Shown here: positions 44,462-56,522 of the stretch, piece after piece | Layout: each line of letters begins with the position of its first letter | Position numbering within the stretch: position 1 is the stretch's first letter | Assembly (NCBI RefSeq): GCF_010093595.1 | Contig: NW_022985449.1 | Location: forward strand, 973,253-1,037,252 | DNA: 64,000 nucleotides | Direction of reading: 5' to 3' | Origin: Mytilinidion resinicola | Lineage: Eukaryota > Ascomycota > Dothideomycetes > Mytilinidiales > Mytilinidiaceae | Notes under the pieces: generated by a model | Told to the model about the DNA's origin: nothing | What the model saw: the letters and a program-made list of their open reading frames with translations, nothing else | The model's database searches: none | Translations under genes and position numbers: made by a program

Positions 44462-45427
44462 GAGTTTACAATGATCGGCGAATACTTTGACAAGAAATAA
44501 TAGCTGTAAATACATATATCGAGGGTTTGCAGATCCACGCTTCTTGGCATGTAAAGACCATGACGGAAAAGTACGGGGTAGTTGGTGCACAGGGGATGAC
44601 TCGTGCTACGACCTCAGGCATACCACTGTGCCACCAAGGCAGGAACACCTTTCGTAGATTGCAAATAAACGCCAGAGCCTTCTGCATGTTTATGGAAAGG
44701 GAGACGGATGTATGGGTGAGCACCTTTGTAGAAGAGTACCCAGATGGTGAAGCACTCCAGCCTGGATATGAGAGGTACCCGACACTCATGCATGCCAAGC
44801 ACTCTCAACTTGCAAAGCGCCATATCAAATGCAGGACCAGCGGCTGTATCGAGCGAGGCGTCGAGACTGCTGTCCTACGTTTCAGAGCAGACCTCGCAGC
44901 TGGCGTGCACAGCTTGCTGCTTGCAGAAAGGCCCTTCCGCCTCCAACCCTAGTTGAGGCGCAGCTGGTGAAGCAGTCCGACCGGCCTCGTTGCAAGGCTG
45001 CTTTGTCAACGCCGAGGGTTGATATGCAATATATTGGTGGGCATTATTGGCAGACGTCGTCGATGGTCGATGGGTGGTTGCGGGAACGATGCGGTTCTAT
45101 CATTTGCCACGCGTGAGCGGCCTGGCGGTGAATTCTGCTGAAGAAGAAGTCTCAGCCTGCCAGCCCATAAAACCGCCGGCTGCCTCGACACCCTTCTTCC
45201 CTCACCCGACTTCCTTCGCTGCCCTTCACCCACAACAACAACAACAACAATAGCCCAACACCGCCCGACGCGGACCAGGTATGTTGTTGGTGCTGGCCTC
45301 ACGTTGCCAGCGATACGCCCCGCCTGCTTTCACGGCGCTAACGCAGCCCAGTTCAGTTCTCCGTCACAGAAACCCTCTTCCAAAACCACTCCTTCCCGAC
45401 CCACACCCCCGAAAACACGCTCGCAAA
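44462..45427. other. Intergenic, upstream of the ubiquitin-conjugating enzyme gene
   Basis: No motif-bearing frame (44527-44952 is open but shows no family). A CAA run lies at 45233-45250, and a CT/CA-rich leader with capped-mRNA character precedes the ATG at 45428. Confidence 0.5.
45233..45250 (+). repeat. (CAA)6 microsatellite in the 5' leader
   Basis: Six perfect CAA triplets about 180 bases upstream of the E2 start codon, probably within the 5' UTR. Unstructured CAA runs in leaders often favour scanning; no function is shown here. Confidence 0.7.
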
Positions 45428-46279
<852 letters not shown>

Positions 46280-47197
46280 CGCCCGCAAAGCGAATCCATG
46301 GCATGATACCAGTCGAGCTCTACAACGACTACCTTAACGGACCCCATCCACCCAATTCTCACATGGGGCAAAACCTTGCGGCGGGGTGGACGAGGCTTGC
46401 TTTCTGATTGCGTTCAAGTGGCATGGAGATGGACTCAGCGTTACTCGGCGTGGTGTTTCTTTTCCCGACTCCCCCCCCCACATCTATCACGGCCTTCCCG
46501 ACTGTTATTACCCCCGTCTTTCGGCGTGGATCTGAAAACCCAGCTCCGAAAGATGGCTCTTTCCTTACCGGGTTTCTGCGGCTTTCACGATGCATATCCG
46601 GGTTTTTCCTACTACACGGGAGTGCGTAAGGATGAAATCTGCATTTAGATTAGCTTATCATGGTATCAGAAGCATGTTCTTGGTGATATTTGTGAGTGAC
46701 TATGTAACTAAATTCGGTGGTCCTGGCGGTGGAAATGTTCGTGATGTCATTCCATGTCAGGAGAGTCGGCATCACCACCCTCAGCCCTATCGGTGTTGCC
46801 TCAGGCAAGAACCTAGCGAAGGCTTCCCATCACCATCCTAATAATCAGAAAAGAGCTTCCAGTTGTTAGCACACACTTGAACGAGCTGTGCACCTAGGCA
46901 CCAACGAGCTAGAGCAATTTCCGGAGAAGAGCGCCAACATCAATAACACATACGAATACATTCACTGAAATTTTATCTTTACAATTAGCCGCAACCAACC
47001 CCCCGCCCCCCCGGGCTTCTTCCGAAATAACAACGCTTCTGCTCGTTTGCCTATTGATACAGTATGTATACGATGCCAGCCTCTGCCGTTACCAGGTAAG
47101 TCCAAAAGGACTCACGTCCAAGGACGACTATCTCGTCTTGTCCTGAGGAGCCTCACCCTTTTCATCTCCTGCCTCTTCCTCTTTCGGTGTTATCTCT
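46280..47197. other. Convergent 3' flanks, no gene supported
   Basis: Between the E2 gene (plus) and the nucleotidyltransferase gene (minus). A C-rich tract at 46999-47014 and short frames without motifs; otherwise nothing. Confidence 0.5.
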
Positions 47198-49897
47198 TCA
47201 GCTTTTTTCGACCACTTCAGAAGCGCTTTCCGCGGTCGGCTCCACCACATCTGGAGTTTCTTCTGCAACCTGCTCCGACGCATCCGGAGCCTCCTTCTCA
47301 ATCACCTCAGAAGCACTCTCAGCTTCCTGCTCCACGACATCTTGAGGTTCCTCCGCACTCTGCTCCGTCGCAGCTGGAGCCTCTTTCTCAATCCCCTCCA
47401 CCTCACCCAAAGAAAGATGCATAAGAGGGTTGTTGGGAAGCGGGTATTCTTCCCTGAACTCCTCAATCGTCATCTCCGCTGGTGGCGCACGCTCCGCCTC
47501 CTCAGCCGCCTGCTCTGGTAGTGGCCCGATTGAAGCCCCGTACTCCTCCATGGTAGCACGCCGTTCTTTGTTCAGAATATAAGCAGGACCAACAACAGGA
47601 CCTAGCAGCGACGGCCTGGTGTTCTCCTTCATGGCTGTCCTGAGCTCTTTCTCCAAGTGCGCAAACGTGGCTTGGATATGCTTGATGGCGAAACCCTTCT
47701 TGCCGACATCGTTTGTGGCATCGGCGGGGTCTTGCAGGCATAAGAGATAGGGTTGCGCGGGGTCGATCTGGCCCAGTTTTTCCCTGAGGAGGCCCTTCTG
47801 GAGGAAGTTAGTTGGATGTGATCAAGGGAGAGGGGGCCGCATTTACCTCATCTAGGTTCTTCTTCTGTTTGACGGTGATGATGGTTCTCGACGTCTTAGG
47901 AAATACTTCGGCTGGCTCGATCGAAACTCCGGTTGTGTACGTATCGAACTTGGCCCAGAAGCTTAAAAAGTTCAGTAGTCGTTGCCCGAGATCGGTGGAT
48001 GTGCCCTGTGGTCCCAGCTTGATGCTGGCAACGGCCATCATGAAGACGCTGTACGAGCCCAAGCCGCCTCTGAAAACGTCCGAGATGCCTCGGATGTCAA
48101 ATAGGACCTTCAGCACGGCGATGAGTTCCTTCAAGCCTGGGTGCTCTGCTAGGTATTTCAAGACGTACGTCCGGGATACTGAAGTGTCGTTTGATCCCAC
48201 CACTTGAAGATCAAGACGCGATTTGATGTGCTGTACGGAGATGAGGGGATAACGGGCATGCCTGATTGAGCAGAGCATGTAGATGCCCACCGACCTCTGC
48301 ATAATCAAGTGAAGACGCTCAAGGTCCTTGGTCAGAACCTTTCGTACAATGTAGCGCGGTGCGTTTTCCAGTTTTGAGCCGACCAATGCAGGCACTGACA
48401 GTCGGAAGTCAATGTCTGACGTTGCCAATGCCAGTCCGTTCCACTCTGACCCAAACACGCTCACTGTATGCTTGGGGAAATGTTTCTTTACCAGGTCAGA
48501 AAGCTCTTTGATCACCGCTTGTCGCGCGGTACGCTCGTTTGGTGTTGGCATCATGTATGAATTGAATCTAGAGATTTCCTCTGAAAGCCTACAACAGGGA
48601 GTTAGCATGGCTTAAACAACATATGTGCGAGTATAGTTGACCTCTCAGCCCCCGTCATCGACTGCAAGTCCTCCTTGACAACCCAAGGAAGTTCGCTCTC
48701 AGGGACAAGCACCTCAGAGAGTGGCTCAACGTTTTCCCCCTTGTATTCCAAAAGCTGTTGACCTTGTTTGAACGTTGTTATGGTTGGCCATTTCATCGGC
48801 GCCGACTCCTTCTTGGACTTCTTCCTAAGCTCCTTCAGATTCGCTTTTGACCCGTCTTGTCTAAGCATTGGATCGATTGGCGGCACAACGTCGGTATTTC
48901 GATTGTGTTGTGAGTCAGTGACGGGCTTCTTAGGTTTCTTGGGCCCTGGTCGCTGTACTCTGTGGACTTCTTCTGGCTGTAACCTCTGGACTTCTTCTGG
49001 CTGTACCCTGGGAACTTCTTGAAAAGGATGGACGGTCACTTGATCTTTTGCCCTTTTTTGAATTATCTTGAAAGAAATGCCTGAAAGGGGAATGGTGGTC
49101 GCCGGCCGTTTATTCGTAGGGTGGATCGACCTCAGCATAATGCCTTTGAGGGGAATGGGAAGTCTACGCTTTATTTCAACGTCGCTGATACTGTTGGTTT
49201 TCTTGGTTTCCTTGGGTTTCTTGGGCTCTGGTCGCTGCACCCTGCGAACTTCTTCACGAGGATTGAATGTCACTTGATATTTTGCCCTAGTCTGTTTCTT
49301 CTTGTACAAAATGCCTTCGAGGGGAATTGGGGTCGCCCAAAGTTTTTTTCCTCTGTTGAGAGACGGGTTCGGCCTCTGCAAAATGCCTGCGAGGGGAATG
49401 ATAGGAATGTCAGGCATTCGACGCTGGTGGCCTTTTTTTCCACGCCCTGTCGCAGCGCCGCTAATCAATCTCAGCGACGACTTTACCTGGGCTTGTTTGT
49501 AATCCGTGTCAATCTGATTGCTCTTAACACCACGAATGAGGGATGCCCGATTCGAGGCGCGATGCGCCTCAAGCGTGGCGGAGAGGTCATGAGGGTCTAT
49601 GTCGTCGATTTGGCGCTCGTTCGCAGCAGCGATGCTCTCTCGAGGATAGGCGTGCTTCTTCAGTGGCAGCTCTGCCGGAGACTGGTCGGATATATCAGAG
49701 ATAACTGGCGAGGAAGGCGCTTCGGCTGTTTCGTTGGATGGCAGTTGAGGTAGAGGCCGTTCGGAGTCGTGCGTAGCTATGGTGGAGGAGAAACGCTGGA
49801 TAGGGGTACCAGCAGCAACGAACTGCTGCCAGAGGACAATTGAGGGCTTGAAGGCATTTTTGGCAGTGCACACCGCTGTGTAGCGAGCTGTATGCAT
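47198..49897 (-). CDS. Putative mitochondrial non-canonical poly(A) polymerase / nucleotidyltransferase
   Basis: Exons 49897-48642, 48588-47847 and 47797-47198, with introns of 53 and 49 nt, give 865 residues. The first ~40 residues ('MHTARYTAVCTAKNAF', 'IQRFSSTIATH') look like a mitochondrial presequence. A disordered basic region to about residue 400 contains four IPLxGI motifs (about residues 167, 191, 248 and 269). The catalytic core follows: 'VSVFGSEWNGLALATSDIDFRLSVP' gives the GS...DxD nucleotidyltransferase motif (GS at 465-466, DID at 477-479), with the third Asp in 'SRLDLQVV'. 'GGLGSYSVFMMAVASI' is the PAP-associated motif of Trf4/Cid1-type enzymes. The C-terminus is acidic with a duplicated 30-residue repeat. 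Likely role: adding nucleotides to mitochondrial RNA. The localisation is inferred. Confidence 0.82.
47203..47385 (-). repeat. ~90-nt coding duplication (30-residue acidic repeat)
   Basis: Near the C-terminus of the nucleotidyltransferase two copies of E-K-E-A-P-x-A-x-E-Q-x-A-E-E...D-V-V-E...A-E-S-A-S-E-V follow each other, then 'EKS' before the stop. On the plus strand the same stretch gives a meaningless Pro/His/Ser-rich frame. Confidence 0.75.
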
Positions 49898-50889
49898 TGG
49901 CGGCGCGAGGTGTGAGTGATGATTGACAGCCGGGCGCGAAAGTCGAAGTCCTCGCGAGATTCTGGAGATTTAGTTTACAGATGTAATTAGCCTCGTTCTA
50001 GCCTAGCGCCGTACCAATCCTAAACACAGCTCTAGTCAGAGATCTCTCTAGCTGCTAAGTAGCACTTTGTATATTGCCCAATAATTCTTGATTCTCATAG
50101 TAGCTCTCGCCGAATTGCCGGCATGATCAGACATTTTCCTTCCCAAGGTCTGGCTGTCAATTGGAGACTTAGAGACGTCCAGAGCCGAGTGAAACACCCG
50201 GGCCACGCCATCTCAAATCCAACCCGCCCGATAGCGGAGCAGATCTGTAGATGGTGAGGATGTCTACTATTTGCTCGTTATTGCAATGCGGAACAAATCG
50301 GTGTCATGTGGATGGGCAAACCCAGGGACGAAATAGCATTGCCGCGAAATGACGCACGCGGGGCCAGGCCTTCAAACCTCCCGTCGATAGGTAGTAATGA
50401 TTAGATGCAGCAATCTTCCAACATCTGCTCTCTCCTGACCCGGTAATATATCTTGACCAGACCCCGCCGCCCTGCCGCACCATTGACGCGTCGGCACCAA
50501 TTCCTCCCTCTTTGCCTGCCTCTGCCTGCCATTGTTCCTCTCCCCCGAACATGCCATAGCTTCGGCCTCAATTGCCCGCAATCCCGCATTGTCCTCAGAC
50601 TACCAGTTTCCAGATACGACGCGAGACATCTCCTGTCACATATATTACATCCTCTTGAAGAAGGTGGGCTTCTATAACCTGTACCCGCTCGTCACTACTG
50701 TAATCTAAGCGGTGGCCGTTGCGTAGATTCTAGTGCTTCACCCAGCGACTGCCCAGGTGAGCGTGCACATTATGATCGCCTGGTGACCTGGCCAGCTCAC
50801 TCCTTGCCGAGTTTGCTATCGTTGTTATCCTTTCCTGCCCTTTCTCTTTAGACTCCTCACACTGTACCACACCTGGCTGACGGTCCAAA
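49898..50889. promoter_or_regulatory. Divergent intergenic region upstream of the nucleotidyltransferase and TPS2 genes
   Basis: About 1 kb between divergent starts; frames on either strand at 50300-50680 have no motifs. Probably contains both promoters and the TPS2 leader (CT-rich, ending in the ATG at 50890). I searched for repeated CCCCT stress elements and saw no convincing cluster. Confidence 0.45.
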
Positions 50890-53800
50890 ATGCAGAGCGA
50901 CACCAAAGAGAGCGTGCCAATGTCTTCCTCCCCTCGTCCCACCTCTGCAGACGATAAGCACCAGGATGATGCTCATCCGGCACTGCACCCGTCAATAACA
51001 TCGGTCCCCGTCACCCCTGGTGTTCATCTCGCCGGACACTCGGCATATATCGAGCCAGACCAAGCCGAGCAAAGCACACAGCTTCCGTTCGATGAGCAGG
51101 CCACACCAGGCCCACAATGGAACGCAAACTCATATTTCGCGCCCAAAGATAAACCTAGACCCGCTTCGCCGACCGAAGCGGCGGCTGGAGCGAGGAGCGG
51201 AGAGGACCTATTACGCAAACTCAGCCTCATTGGAGATACAGTTGGGAAGCCCGACCTCGCAGATGTAGATCCCAGGGCAGCACACCCTGGCTTGAACCTC
51301 AGTGGTGGAGTTATCAGCGCAACTTTCTGTGTGCCATATCAGATTGGATACTCTCCGGGCCTTGACTGGGTAGGTTCTCAAAAATTGGTGTGAGACGGAG
51401 ATATCTGACTGCCATGAACGATTGAATGGTCATAATATTCTTATAGGATTTCTCAGGAAGCGCTGCTCTTCGTTTCAAGAATTAGCTAATTGAGATCAGG
51501 AACTGAAATCAAGGCGAGGGACCTCCGCATTGTTTGACTCGCTATCATACTTGGCTTCATCTTCATCGCCATGGAACCACACAATGGTAGGGTGGACTGG
51601 CGAAATCGAAGAGCGTCCAGAAGCACGTCCAGCAACAACCTCAGCCCCCGCAATCGCTGCGCAAACGAACAAAGCATCTGCTCCAATTCCAATTGACGGA
51701 TCTTCCAGACCGCAGCAGCCGGCAGCTTTTGAGGGGCTAAGAGTCAGCCGTGAAGACCGGCAACGCCTGGAGCGGCAACTAGAACGTAACCATGGAGGCA
51801 GAATCGTTCCAGTATGGCTGACAGATGGACTGGACGCAGACCAAGATGTGGCCACCATCAAAGACCAGTCCAAGTGGCGTCGTTACGCCGAGCATGAGCT
51901 CTACACCCTCTTCCACTACAAACAGAACGAGCCTGCCGATGGCCGAGCTGTACGCCGATATTGGGCAGACTACTATCGTATGAACAAGCTTTTCGCGGAT
52001 AGGATCCTGGAAATCTACAAGCCGGGAGACATTATAGTCATTCACGATTACTACCTACTGCTTCTCCCCAGTCTCCTCCGACAGCGCCTCCCGAGCGTGT
52101 ACATTGGCTTCTTCCTTCATATACCTTTTCCCAGTAGCGAATTCTACCGTTGCCTCAGTCGAAGAAAGGAGATCCTAGAAGGTGTTCTAGGTGCAAATAT
52201 GATTGGATTCCAGTCCTACAGCTACTCTCGCCACTTCTCTTCATGCTGCACAAGAATTCTCGGTTTCGACTCGTCCTCGGCAGGCGTTGATGCTTATGGT
52301 GCTCATGTTGCTGTAGATGTTTTCCCCATCGGAATCGCCGCGGCTTCTACACAGCGACAGGCTTTTGGAGATCCACTCATAGAGGAAAAGATCAAAGGGA
52401 TCCGCGAGCTCTACGCGGGAAAGAAGATCATAGTTGGGCGGGATCGCCTTGATTCAGTCAGAGGTGTTGCACAGAAGCTACAAGCATTTGAGATGTTTCT
52501 CGAGAGATATCCGGAGTGGCACGACAAGGTCGTGTTGATCCAGGTCACCAGCCCGAGCCATCTCCAGGAAGATCAAGAGGATGCAGACAACAGATTCGTC
52601 AATAAGATCGCAGACCTAGTGGCCCGGATCAACGGTACTTATGGTTCGCTAAGTTTCGCACCAGTTCAGCACTTCCCCCAATACCTGTCGCGAGAGGAAT
52701 ACTTCGCGCTCCTTCGAGTGGCAGACGTGGGCCTGATCACGAGTGTTCGAGACGGGATGAACACTACCAGCCTGGAATACGTCATTTGCCAAAAAGGAAA
52801 CAACGGCCCATTAATCCTCTCTGAATTTTCGGGCACAGCTGGAAGCCTAGGAAATGCTATTCACATCAATCCTTGGGACCTGGGTGGGGTGGCTGAAGCA
52901 ATCAATGAAGCTCTTACGATGCCCATGGACCTGCGGAAGGAACACCAGGAGAAGCTCTACAAACACGTCGTGACGAACAATGTACAAAACTGGACCAACA
53001 ACTTTTTGAAGCGTCTCATGACAAACCTGTCTTCGTTTGACCAGTCTTTTGCGACGCCAGCACTAGACCGGGCTAAGCTCCTGTACCAATACCGGCAAGC
53101 AAAGAAGCGAGTGTTCATGTTCGACTACGATGGCACTCTCACTCCGATTGTCAAAGACCCGCAGGCGGCAATTCCATCAGACCGAGTGCTTCGCACGCTC
53201 AAGACTCTTGCTTCAGATCCGGCGAATGCTGTGTGGATCATCAGCGGGCGAGACCAGGCGTTCTTGGATGAATGGATGGGCCATATCACGGAGCTGGGCC
53301 TCAGTGCCGAGCATGGAAGCTTCATGCGGCCTCCAAGAAGCGAGGAATGGGAAAATCTCACGGAGAAGGAAGACATGAGCTGGCAATCGGAGGTGATGAG
53401 CGTCTTCCAGCACTACACGGAGAGGACTCAAGGTAGGACCACTGGCAAGCTGATATGTGCACTGTTTAACAGGCTATAGGATCCTTCATCGAACGAAAGA
53501 AGATTGCGCTCACGTGGCATTATCGTCGAGCAGACCCAGAGTATGGAGTGTACCAGGCACGCGAATGCCAGAAGCTCCTGAACAACACGGTCGTAAAGAA
53601 GTTCGACGTCGAAGTGATGGAGGGCAAGGCCAACCTCGAAGTGCGACCGCGATTCGTCAACAAGGGCGAGATTGCGAAGAGGCTGGTTGAAGCATACGGC
53701 GACCAGGCCGGTCAAGCGCCAGAGTTTGTGCTCTGTCTTGGTGACGACTTCACGGACGAAGGTGAGCATTGAGATGTCGTGCTTTTATCTGCATCAAGTT

Positions 53801-54030
53801 TGCTAATAACGGCAGATATGTTCCGATCGCTGCGGCAGTCCAAGCTGCCTGCAGATCACGTCTTCTCGGTCACAGTGGGCGCCAGCTCCAAGCAGACGCT
53901 TGCCAGCTGGCACCTTCTTGAGCCGTCCGATGTCATTTCTGTCATTTCGCTGCTCAATGGCTCTGCTGACGCTGGCAATATAGGCGCTGTGGCCGTCCTT
54001 GAGGGAACTGTGCCGGAGTCGCGACTGTGA
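50890..54030 (+). CDS. TPS2: Trehalose-6-phosphate phosphatase (TPS2/OrlA)
   Basis: Exons 50890-51369, 51500-53432, 53480-53761 and 53816-54030, with introns of 130, 47 and 54 nt, give 969 residues. After a disordered N-terminus, a GT20 (trehalose-phosphate synthase-like) domain runs from 'GGVISATFCVPYQIGYSPGLDWELK' through 'WADYYRMNKLFADRILEIYKPGDIIVIHDYYLLLLP', 'GFFLHIPFPSSEFYRCL' and 'VGLITSVRDGMNTTSLEYV'. The C-terminal HAD phosphatase starts near residue 700 with 'RVFMFDYDGTLTPIV' (DxDGT nucleophile motif), then 'WIISGRDQAFLDEW', and in exons 3-4 'VLCLGDDFTDEDMFRSL'. The intact HAD motifs mark it as the phosphatase subunit, which dephosphorylates trehalose-6-phosphate to trehalose; the GT20 part is usually inactive. 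Trehalose protects spores and hyphae from heat, drought and oxidation. All splices restore conserved blocks. Confidence 0.93.
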
Positions 54031-54994
54031 GTAGCGGCATTAGGGCGGCAAATGTGGTTTGCGCGGTGTTCCGATGATACACGGCATAGTCTGGCGAGCG
54101 GATGGACTCGGGTTCCCTCAATAAGTAGCATACGAGAATAGAGTTTCACGAAGTCGTTGGAGGTTCTCTGCACTCTGCAACCGTTTCCCCGGCGCCTGGC
54201 AGTCGACCAAGTGGCCAGTGATAGGCGTGTGTCCGGGCGATAAGGCGATCCCAGGGCGGCGGCAATGTGGAGAGTGGGTAGCTATCGTCGCCCCGGGCCA
54301 GGGGGCTCGCATCGAGTTCGTGATGGCGCAAACTCACGCGGCCGGCACGGCGAACAGGCCCCGAGCAGCCCAACCCCGGGCTGGCGGGCCTGACTCGTTA
54401 AGCTTCTTCGGGTCCCGCCCGAGATGCAGGGCGTGTCAAGCCTGTCTGCTGCTTCATGCTCTGCGCGGGAACGAGAGGCCGCGATGGTGGACAGCGAGCA
54501 CGGCATCCAGTATCGGCGGCAGGAGATGCCCAACGTGCGAGGCCAAGAGGCAAACGGCGAGAGCTGGACCGGTCCGTGGCGGCACCCAGGTGTCTGCGCT
54601 GCAGGCCCCCTGGCCGCCGGCGACTCGTGTTTGCTTCCAGAAACAGGGGTGGCTCCGTGCTGTGCTCCCGCCAAGGAGCGCCGCTGGGGCCCCTAAGAAC
54701 GCCCTCGCAACCTCCACGCCCGCCGTCCAACCCGCCTTCTGCTGCTCGACTTTCTCGCCCGTTGCGCTCTTTATCCTGCAGTCTACCCCGAGCACCCTCA
54801 TTTCCGCCCAAGTGGTTCCCAGCCATACCGACCGGACGCCAATTGCGAGCCCGACTGCACCCTTCATTCATTCTGCTCGCTCGGAAAAGCAATCAACCCT
54901 CGAGATTAACAATCTTATCGCCTGTCAATCTGTCAGCAGCATATCCCGACGACCTCTGACCCTCCACACCCTCGACAGTTGAATCAACTCCATT
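54031..54994. other. Intergenic, GC-rich, no gene supported
   Basis: Several long overlapping frames (for example 54218-54982 plus, 54398-54892 minus) come from GC-rich composition and show no motifs. The right part is probably the promoter and leader of the small gene at 54995. Confidence 0.45.
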
Positions 54995-55354
54995 ATGGGT
55001 CTGTTCGAGAAGCTACAAGCCAGTGCGTCTCCCTCTTCGTCCAATTACTCCATACCGCTCGACCTTGAGCACGCCTTCGCGGCGCCCCCGAAAACCTTCC
55101 TGCTGACCCCTCGACCAGAACTCGAGCTCTACCGCCTCGAGCAGCGCTACACCCGCCGCGAGAAGCGCACCACCTTCATCAGCGAAGCCCAGTACGTCGA
55201 CGGCGAGTACATCTACGCCTCGAGCCCCACGAGCTCCAAGTCGAGCTCGACCAACAACTCCACCGCGAGCCGCGCGAGTCGAAGGATGAGCAAGGGCCCG
55301 ATGGTCGGCATCAAAGAGCTATCGCGCATAGGCACAGGCAGAGCGGTGCGGTGA
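54995..55354 (+). CDS. Small hypothetical protein (119 residues)
   Basis: Single exon. The ATG is in good context after an A/C-rich leader (gaatcaactccattATGGGT). The sequence is globular at first ('LEHAFAAPPKTFLLTPRPELELYRLEQRYTRREKRTTFISEAQYVDGEYIYAS'), then Ser/Thr-rich and basic ('RASRRMSKGP'). No signal peptide, membrane helix or named domain. The aromatic 'LELYRLEQRYTRREKRTTFISEAQYVDGEYIY' stretch and third-position GC preference look like real coding sequence. Related small 'MGLFEKLQ..' proteins are common in Dothideomycetes in my recollection, which I cannot verify here. It is alone, 1 kb downstream of TPS2. Confidence 0.55.
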   Translation: MGLFEKLQASASPSSSNYSIPLDLEHAFAAPPKTFLLTPRPELELYRLEQRYTRREKRTTFISEAQYVDGEYIYASSPTSSKSSSTNNSTASRASRRMSKGPMVGIKELSRIGTGRAVR

Positions 55355-56522
55355 TGGAACTGCCACTCAACCCTCAGCGCGGACGAGTCTAAAGTCCGGG
55401 GGGCGGACGACGACGAGAGAGAGAGAGCGACAGAGGAGGCAGGGCGATTACGGCTTCCAGCGATAATGTGCCAGCTGGATGCGTTACGACCATGGACCAT
55501 ATTTACTGCCGCTACACCCGCACTTCCAGTCTATCGGCGCTGAGACGAACCACGGATCCGTCGACTTTAGCGGTAACGGAAACCCACGTGGCGGGGATCT
55601 GATCTGGACCAACCACCTGATTTTAACGATGAAATACGACCCACGGTTAAACCACTTCTCGACAACCCTTGTTTACTGGCCGGCTTTTTTGGCTGAGAGC
55701 CACATACTTCGTTCATTTTTTTTCGCGGAATTTCCGACGCATTTGCATAAAAAGTCTTTCGACATCTACCTCTTCGTTGTTTATACCTTTTCCGGCCCTT
55801 GGTTCTTTGGTTCTGCTCCCGCCGGAGCGAGCCGTTGGCAGCCTCGGACGTCCATACTTGTTCCTTTTGTTCTTGTTCGATAGTCAGTGCCATTTCTGGA
55901 CATATGAGAAGGGGAAAGGAGGAGGAGGAGGAAGAAGAAGAAGAAGGGAGCAGTGTTGTGTTTATGTCTAATAGCCACGCGACTCACTTCGTAGGGGCTT
56001 GTACGAAAAACTTGCTTCGAGTTTAGATATCCAACGCCTTCAATCAAAGCAACTTCAAATCTCCATGACCTTTTTCTTCTGTTTCGATCTATGACAGTTT
56101 TGGAACCCTCCACCGTGCTGAACCTCCCCTCCTTAATTGACAGGCTGACTGTAAGTGTTCAGACTGCTCCCTCTACTTCGTGCACTGTGGGAATTTTTAC
56201 GTATCCCCCATTATCCGGCCACTCCACTCCACCCCACTCCCTCCCAAACCCGTCTCCCAGCCCTCAGCTCCGATACCGACGTCATCCCACACACCGCAGA
56301 TGTCGTACCACCCCACCTGCACCTCGCATGTGGGTTCCACAGCAGGCAGTCATGCCGTGCCACCCGACACGCGTCTCACGTGCGGCTTGGCAGAAGAGGG
56401 GTCTAAAAACTTCTTCTTCTTCTGCTGCCGGTTTCGCTTCTGCTTTTCTTCTCTTCGTCGGGAGAAGGAGAGCGAAGTGGACTAGGAAGATGGAAGAATG
56501 GGTACTGTGGGGTGGTGGAGTG
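55355..56522. other. Intergenic; purine microsatellite, no gene supported
   Basis: No motif-bearing frame. A GGA/GAA microsatellite lies at 55919-55948. The right end, after 56480, grades into the tandem array. Confidence 0.5.
55919..55948 (+). repeat. (GGA)n(GAA)n microsatellite
   Basis: A run of GGA then GAA triplets, interrupted at the ends. Polypurine on the plus strand. Confidence 0.75.

Noticed and set aside
47047..47424. 125-codon plus frame rich in Pro, His and Ser
   Set aside because: It is the antisense of the acidic repeat of the nucleotidyltransferase, whose exon 3 joins in phase.
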